Assembly: GCA_020724325.1 (NCBI GenBank)
Contig: DYHC01000004.1
Location: forward strand, 1 to 17,786
DNA: 17,786 nucleotides
Direction: 5' to 3'
Origin: Melioribacter roseus
Lineage (GTDB): Bacteria; Bacteroidota; Ignavibacteria; Ignavibacteriales; Melioribacteraceae
The notes under the pieces are model-generated. The model saw only the letters and a list, made by a program, of their open reading frames with translations, searched no databases and had not been told where the DNA came from. Every line of letters starts with the position of its first letter. Position 1 is the stretch's first letter. The position numbers were made by a program, and so were the translations under genes. Positions 14,638 through 17,786 of the stretch are shown one piece after another.

Positions 14638-14784
14638 ATGAAACGTACTTTTCAGCCAAGTAAAACCAAAAGAAAGAATAAACACGGTTTTAGAGAAAGG
14701 ATGTCTACTAAAAACGGTCGTAAAGTTCTTGCCAGCAGAAGAGCTAAGGGGAGAAAGAAGTTAACCGTTAGCGACGAAAATTAA
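14638..14784 (+). CDS. rpmH: 50S ribosomal protein L34
   Basis: Small, highly basic structural protein of the large ribosomal subunit. The 48 residues open [20 protein letters not shown] and contain [20 protein letters not shown], the defining L34 sequence, with a short SDEN-like acidic tail. AAAGGA, 5 bases before the ATG, is a good ribosome site. It heads the conserved rpmH-rnpA-yidD-yidC order. No dnaA gene or DnaA boxes are visible upstream. Confidence 0.97.
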   Translation: MKRTFQPSKTKRKNKHGFRERMSTKNGRKVLASRRAKGRKKLTVSDEN

Positions 14785-14840
14785 ATTGTGTCTGCAGCTT
14801 AGCGATATTGCACTTTTAGATAAATTGTTGTTTGTTGTAA

Positions 14841-14868
14841 CCTCGCATTCAAGGGCGAGGAGGACTAA
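14841..14868 (+). promoter_or_regulatory. Hairpin and strong ribosome site before the rnpA TTG start
   Basis: CCTCGC (14841-14846) pairs with GCGAGG (14855-14860) around an 8-base loop. The right arm runs straight into the Shine-Dalgarno sequence GAGGAGGA, which decides the TTG start at 14869. The hairpin would hide part of the ribosome site and could tune RnpA output. Confidence 0.55.
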
Positions 14869-15267
14869 TTGAAACAGTTTGGTCTTTCTTCATCAGAAAG
14901 AATCAAAAGTAAAAAGGAATTCGAATTAGTTTTTACAAAGGGAGAAGTTTTTTTTTCCTCTTCTAATCGATTAAAAGCCGCTTTTTATTTAGTAAAAAAT
15001 CCGGGCAGCAACGGAATTAAAGCAGCATTTACTGTTTCAAAAAAATCCGGCAACGCCGTTTGGAGAAACAGAGTAAAGAGACTTTTAAGGGAACTATATC
15101 GCCTTAATAAAAGTCAGATTAAATCGGTTTGCAGTCAAAAAGGTTTGAAGCTGTTTGTAATTCTTTCTCCGGGTACTCTTAATCAACTGAATAATAAAAA
15201 GATTTATCTGAAAGATATTGAAGGTGATGTTGTAGATCTTTTGAATCAGATAAGATCGAAATTATAA
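14869..15267 (+). CDS. rnpA: Ribonuclease P protein component
   Basis: Basic protein cofactor of RNase P, which trims the 5' leader from pre-tRNA. The 132 residues are normal. They open with [16 protein letters not shown], as in the family, and include [20 protein letters not shown] with the RNxxKRxxRE signature at 66-75. The start codon is TTG, supported by GAGGAGGA 4 bases upstream and by the family's N-terminus. It ends one base before yidD. Confidence 0.95.
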   Translation: MKQFGLSSSERIKSKKEFELVFTKGEVFFSSSNRLKAAFYLVKNPGSNGIKAAFTVSKKSGNAVWRNRVKRLLRELYRLNKSQIKSVCSQKGLKLFVILSPGTLNQLNNKKIYLKDIEGDVVDLLNQIRSKL

Positions 15268-15268
15268 G

Positions 15269-15478
15269 ATGCGATCAATTTTTATTTTCGTCATAAAAAT
15301 ATATCAGAAATTAATATCGCCCGCATTACCCCCTTCTTGCCGCTTTTTTCCAACCTGTTCGGAATATGCGGTTCAATCGTTCGAAAAATTTGGCGTTATT
15401 AAAGGGGGAGCTAAGTCTGTATGGCGTATTTTAAGATGTAATCCTTTTAATAAAGGGGGTTACGATCCCGTTGAATAA
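15269..15478 (+). CDS. yidD: Membrane protein insertion efficiency factor YidD
   Basis: Small inner-membrane-associated protein that assists YidC-dependent insertion. The 69 residues carry [20 protein letters not shown], then [12 protein letters not shown] and [12 protein letters not shown]. The conserved Cys residues (CRFxPTC and RCNPF) are in place. The gene is packed one base after rnpA and 15 bases before yidC, consistent with one transcript. Confidence 0.96.
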   Translation: MRSIFIFVIKIYQKLISPALPPSCRFFPTCSEYAVQSFEKFGVIKGGAKSVWRILRCNPFNKGGYDPVE

Positions 15479-15493
15479 TTTATAGGAATTTGA

Positions 15494-17344
15494 ATGGATA
15501 GAAATACCACACTTGCGTTTATTCTAATCGGATTAATTTTAGTTGTTTGGCTCTACATTAATTCGCCAACGCCTCCGCCGCAACAAACCAAAGAAGAGGA
15601 TTCAACCCTTGTAAAGCAAGATACTGTTGCAGCTAAACCCGTGCAGGAATCTGCCAAAAAAGATACCGAGCAAATTAAGCCGGCGCCTTTCGGAGACCTT
15701 CCCGAGCAAAAAGAAAAAATTGTTACGATAGAAACCGAGCTGGTTAAGCTGGAAATGACTACCAAAGGCGCTAGATTAAGAAAATATTATCTTAAGAAAT
15801 ATGGTACCTGGTATCGTTATGATGTAAAAGATACATCTAATTTTTTCGATAGACATGTGCAGCTAATAAATCAGAACCAGGGCGGGGATTTTAACATTAT
15901 CTTTGTTACTAAAGAAGGTAAACTCGTTAATACATCGGCGCTCGATTTTAATTCAGATTTATCAAGCCATTATTATAGAATTACAGGAACAGATTCGCTC
16001 AAATCTGTTTATGAATTCAGAACAGCCGATAACAGAGCCATACGCAAGAATTTTGTTTTTTATGCTAACGATTATGCCACCAAGGTTGATATTGAACTTG
16101 AAAACATGAGTGATGTTATAAGCAGTTTTCGTTACGATGTTGTTTGGTCGAGCGGAATTAATTTCACCGAAAAAAATTCTGTTGACGAAGCAAATTTTTC
16201 TAACGCAAGCCTATATGCGGGTGATGAACAGGTAATTATTGATGCCGGACATAGCGGCGAAAAAGTTACTAAAGATATTAACGGCAAAGTTGATTGGATT
16301 GCCGTTAGAAATAAATATTTTGTTGTAGCATTAGCACCCCAACAACCAAGCAATGAAGGCGGAGCTTATTTTGAAGGAGTCGGTTCGCAGAATAAATATG
16401 GCGTAAGGGAGGTTTATAGTGCCAGCATAAAAATGCCGTTTAAGAACGATAGACTTCAAAAAGATTCTTTCAAATTATATATAGGTCCGATTGATTATGA
16501 TATTCTAAAAAAGTACGGTAACCATTTCCAGTCAATAGTTGATTTTGGAAGCTTCTTTGGGCTCCGTTTTGTAATTAGACCTATATCGGAGTATCTACTT
16601 TTACCGCTGCTTCAATTCCTTCATAGTTTTATTCCTAACTACGGCTTAGTGATAATAGTATTTTCTATTATTATAAAGATTGCACTTCATCCATTAACAA
16701 GGCAGAGCTTAAAATCGATGAAGAAGATGCAGCTTCTTCAGCCTAAGATTACCGAGCTTAAGGAAAAGCATAAAGACGATCCGCAAAAGGTCCAGAAAGA
16801 AACCATGAAGCTTTATTCTACTTATGGAATAAACCCTATGGGCGGATGCTTGCCAATGCTGCTGCAAATGCCAATTCTGATTGCATTGTGGAGCTTGTTC
16901 AACGTTGCTATTGATATTCGTCAGCAGCCCTTTATGCTCTGGATTAATAATCTCTCTGAACCCGATGTAATCTATCATCTTCCATTTAAAATTCCTTTAT
17001 TCGGCATAGATGTTGTAAGCGGGCTTGCCATTCTTCTTGGAATTACGATGTTTATTCAGCAGAAGATGAGTATTAAAGATCCCGCTCAACAAATGCTGGT
17101 TTATTTAATGCCGGTTATGTTCACTGCTTTGTTTATGACGTTCCCCTCCGGACTCAATCTTTATTATTTTATGTTCAACCTGTTGTCAATTGGTCAGCAA
17201 TATTATGTTAATAATAAAAAAAGCGACGGAGAGCTTGTTCCGGTTGAAAATCCGAAACAGAAAAAAGGATTTATGGCAAGAATGATGGAAGCTGCAGAAA
17301 AGCAAGCTCAGGATCAAAGAAGAGCCGCGAAAAAGAAAAGATAA
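15494..17344 (+). CDS. yidC: Membrane protein insertase YidC/Oxa1
   Basis: Inserts and folds inner-membrane proteins with or without SecYEG. The 616 residues follow the Gram-negative plan. An N-terminal membrane anchor (about 7-23) is followed by a Pro/Gln/Lys-rich linker and a large periplasmic beta-domain (about 70-345). Five C-terminal hydrophobic segments form the Oxa1 core (from about 360). HPLTRQSLKSMKKMQLLQP has Arg403 as the probable groove arginine, and NPMGGCLPMLLQMPIL and FPSGLNLYYFMFN are the family blocks. The tail is strongly basic (QRRAAKKKR), suited to ribosome contact. AGGA, 7 bases before the ATG, is the ribosome site. Confidence 0.97.
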   Translation: MDRNTTLAFILIGLILVVWLYINSPTPPPQQTKEEDSTLVKQDTVAAKPVQESAKKDTEQIKPAPFGDLPEQKEKIVTIETELVKLEMTTKGARLRKYYLKKYGTWYRYDVKDTSNFFDRHVQLINQNQGGDFNIIFVTKEGKLVNTSALDFNSDLSSHYYRITGTDSLKSVYEFRTADNRAIRKNFVFYANDYATKVDIELENMSDVISSFRYDVVWSSGINFTEKNSVDEANFSNASLYAGDEQVIIDAGHSGEKVTKDINGKVDWIAVRNKYFVVALAPQQPSNEGGAYFEGVGSQNKYGVREVYSASIKMPFKNDRLQKDSFKLYIGPIDYDILKKYGNHFQSIVDFGSFFGLRFVIRPISEYLLLPLLQFLHSFIPNYGLVIIVFSIIIKIALHPLTRQSLKSMKKMQLLQPKITELKEKHKDDPQKVQKETMKLYSTYGINPMGGCLPMLLQMPILIALWSLFNVAIDIRQQPFMLWINNLSEPDVIYHLPFKIPLFGIDVVSGLAILLGITMFIQQKMSIKDPAQQMLVYLMPVMFTALFMTFPSGLNLYYFMFNLLSIGQQYYVNNKKSDGELVPVENPKQKKGFMARMMEAAEKQAQDQRRAAKKKR

Positions 17345-17402
17345 ATTTTTGCTTCTATCGAAAATCATTTTTTGATTAAAGCAGTTTATTACAGACAAAA
17401 AA

Positions 17403-17786
17403 ATGTTTAGACCTGCTAAAATATCGGCTGTAATTTTATTTACAGCATCACTGCTTTTTGGACAAAACAAAGACACACTTAAATTACGCCTCGAGGCAAA
17501 ACGCCTTCCGTTTGATTTAACAATACAAGTTCCGGTAAATATTCCAAGAGTTGGACTTGCTTTAAGCGGAGGCGGCGCAAGAGCATTATCCCAGATTGGA
17601 ATTTTACGGGTTCTTGAAGAAGAACAAATTCCTATTGATATTATTGTTGGTACAAGTATGGGAAGTATTGTCGGGGGCATGTATTCATCCGGCTATTCTC
17701 TTGATGAACTCGATTCGATTGCAATGAATACGAAGTGGAACGAATTATTTTCAATTGAACAATCGAGTAGAAACGAACTTTTTGTC
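17403..17786 (+). CDS. Exported patatin-like phospholipase, 5' part only
   Basis: Serine lipid acyl hydrolase of the patatin/RssA fold, cut by the right edge after 128 codons. Residues 1-20 ([20 protein letters not shown]) form a signal peptide, so it is exported. The oxyanion loop SGGGARAL lies at 55-62 and the nucleophile motif GTSMGS at 83-88 (Ser85). Export and the short pre-domain suggest the PlpD-like type, in which a beta-barrel follows, but that part is outside the window. The start is the ATG at 17403, 58 bases after yidC; no clear ribosome site. Confidence 0.9.
   Translation, partial: MFRPAKISAVILFTASLLFGQNKDTLKLRLEAKRLPFDLTIQVPVNIPRVGLALSGGGARALSQIGILRVLEEEQIPIDIIVGTSMGSIVGGMYSSGYSLDELDSIAMNTKWNELFSIEQSSRNELFV

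Noticed and set aside
14497..14685. Minus-strand 62-codon frame
   Set aside because: It runs across the MITE-like element and the antisense of rpmH and shows no protein-like features.
17186..17680. Minus-strand 164-codon frame
   Set aside because: It is antisense to the end of yidC and the start of the patatin gene, both clearly coding on the plus strand.

Overview
The window is AT-rich and densely coded. It looks like a chromosome segment from the Bacteroidota/Chlorobiota side of the tree, most likely the Ignavibacteria. Three things suggest this. Several promoters fit the TTG-N20/21-TAnnTTTG pattern of that group. Many genes lack a clear Shine-Dalgarno site. Intergenic spaces carry dispersed repeats of the 'CAGATTTAACTGATT' and 'GCCACTAATTACACGAATT' type. 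The taxonomic call is an inference from composition and gene style, not from a marker search.

Layout. 1-283: repeats and one hairpin. 284-3000 (minus): a secreted lipoprotein amidohydrolase behind an EamA-type transporter gene that has an in-frame stop at codon 29. 3192-4313 (plus): a GNAT-like protein, convergent with truA (4350-5150, minus). 5190-7816: a decayed mobile/defence patch. It holds a RhuM-Fic gene broken by two single-base frameshifts, a chimeric remnant joining the N-terminus of a GHKL (MORC-like) ATPase to the C-terminus of a Vsr endonuclease, an apparently intact vapBC toxin-antitoxin pair with a clear promoter and operator-like palindrome, and a ydeI-type remnant with a stop codon and an internal deletion. 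7861-10037: p-aminobenzoate genes, with pabC-pabB overlapping on the minus strand and pabA diverging 31 bases away. 10255-12327: a fused ADP-forming acetate-CoA ligase. 12386-13858: glycogen synthase glgA. 13859-14637: a long non-coding stretch with a strong hairpin, an unexplained GC-richer structured segment and a MITE-like element containing 128-bp tandem units. 14638-17344: the conserved rpmH-rnpA-yidD-yidC cluster. 17403 to the end: the start of an exported patatin-like phospholipase.

How the genes work together. PabA, PabB and PabC would make p-aminobenzoate for folate. The acetate-CoA ligase would recover ATP from acetyl-CoA, and GlgA would store carbon as glycogen. RpmH, RnpA, YidD and YidC cover ribosome assembly, tRNA processing and membrane protein insertion. 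The patch at 5190-7816 is the accessory part. Two adjacent genes there appear to have lost their middles while keeping both ends, and vapBC survives among the wreckage. No intact undescribed system could be demonstrated. The best leads are the ATPase-Vsr scar, the MITE-like element with an expanded copy, and the structured segment at 14031-14168.
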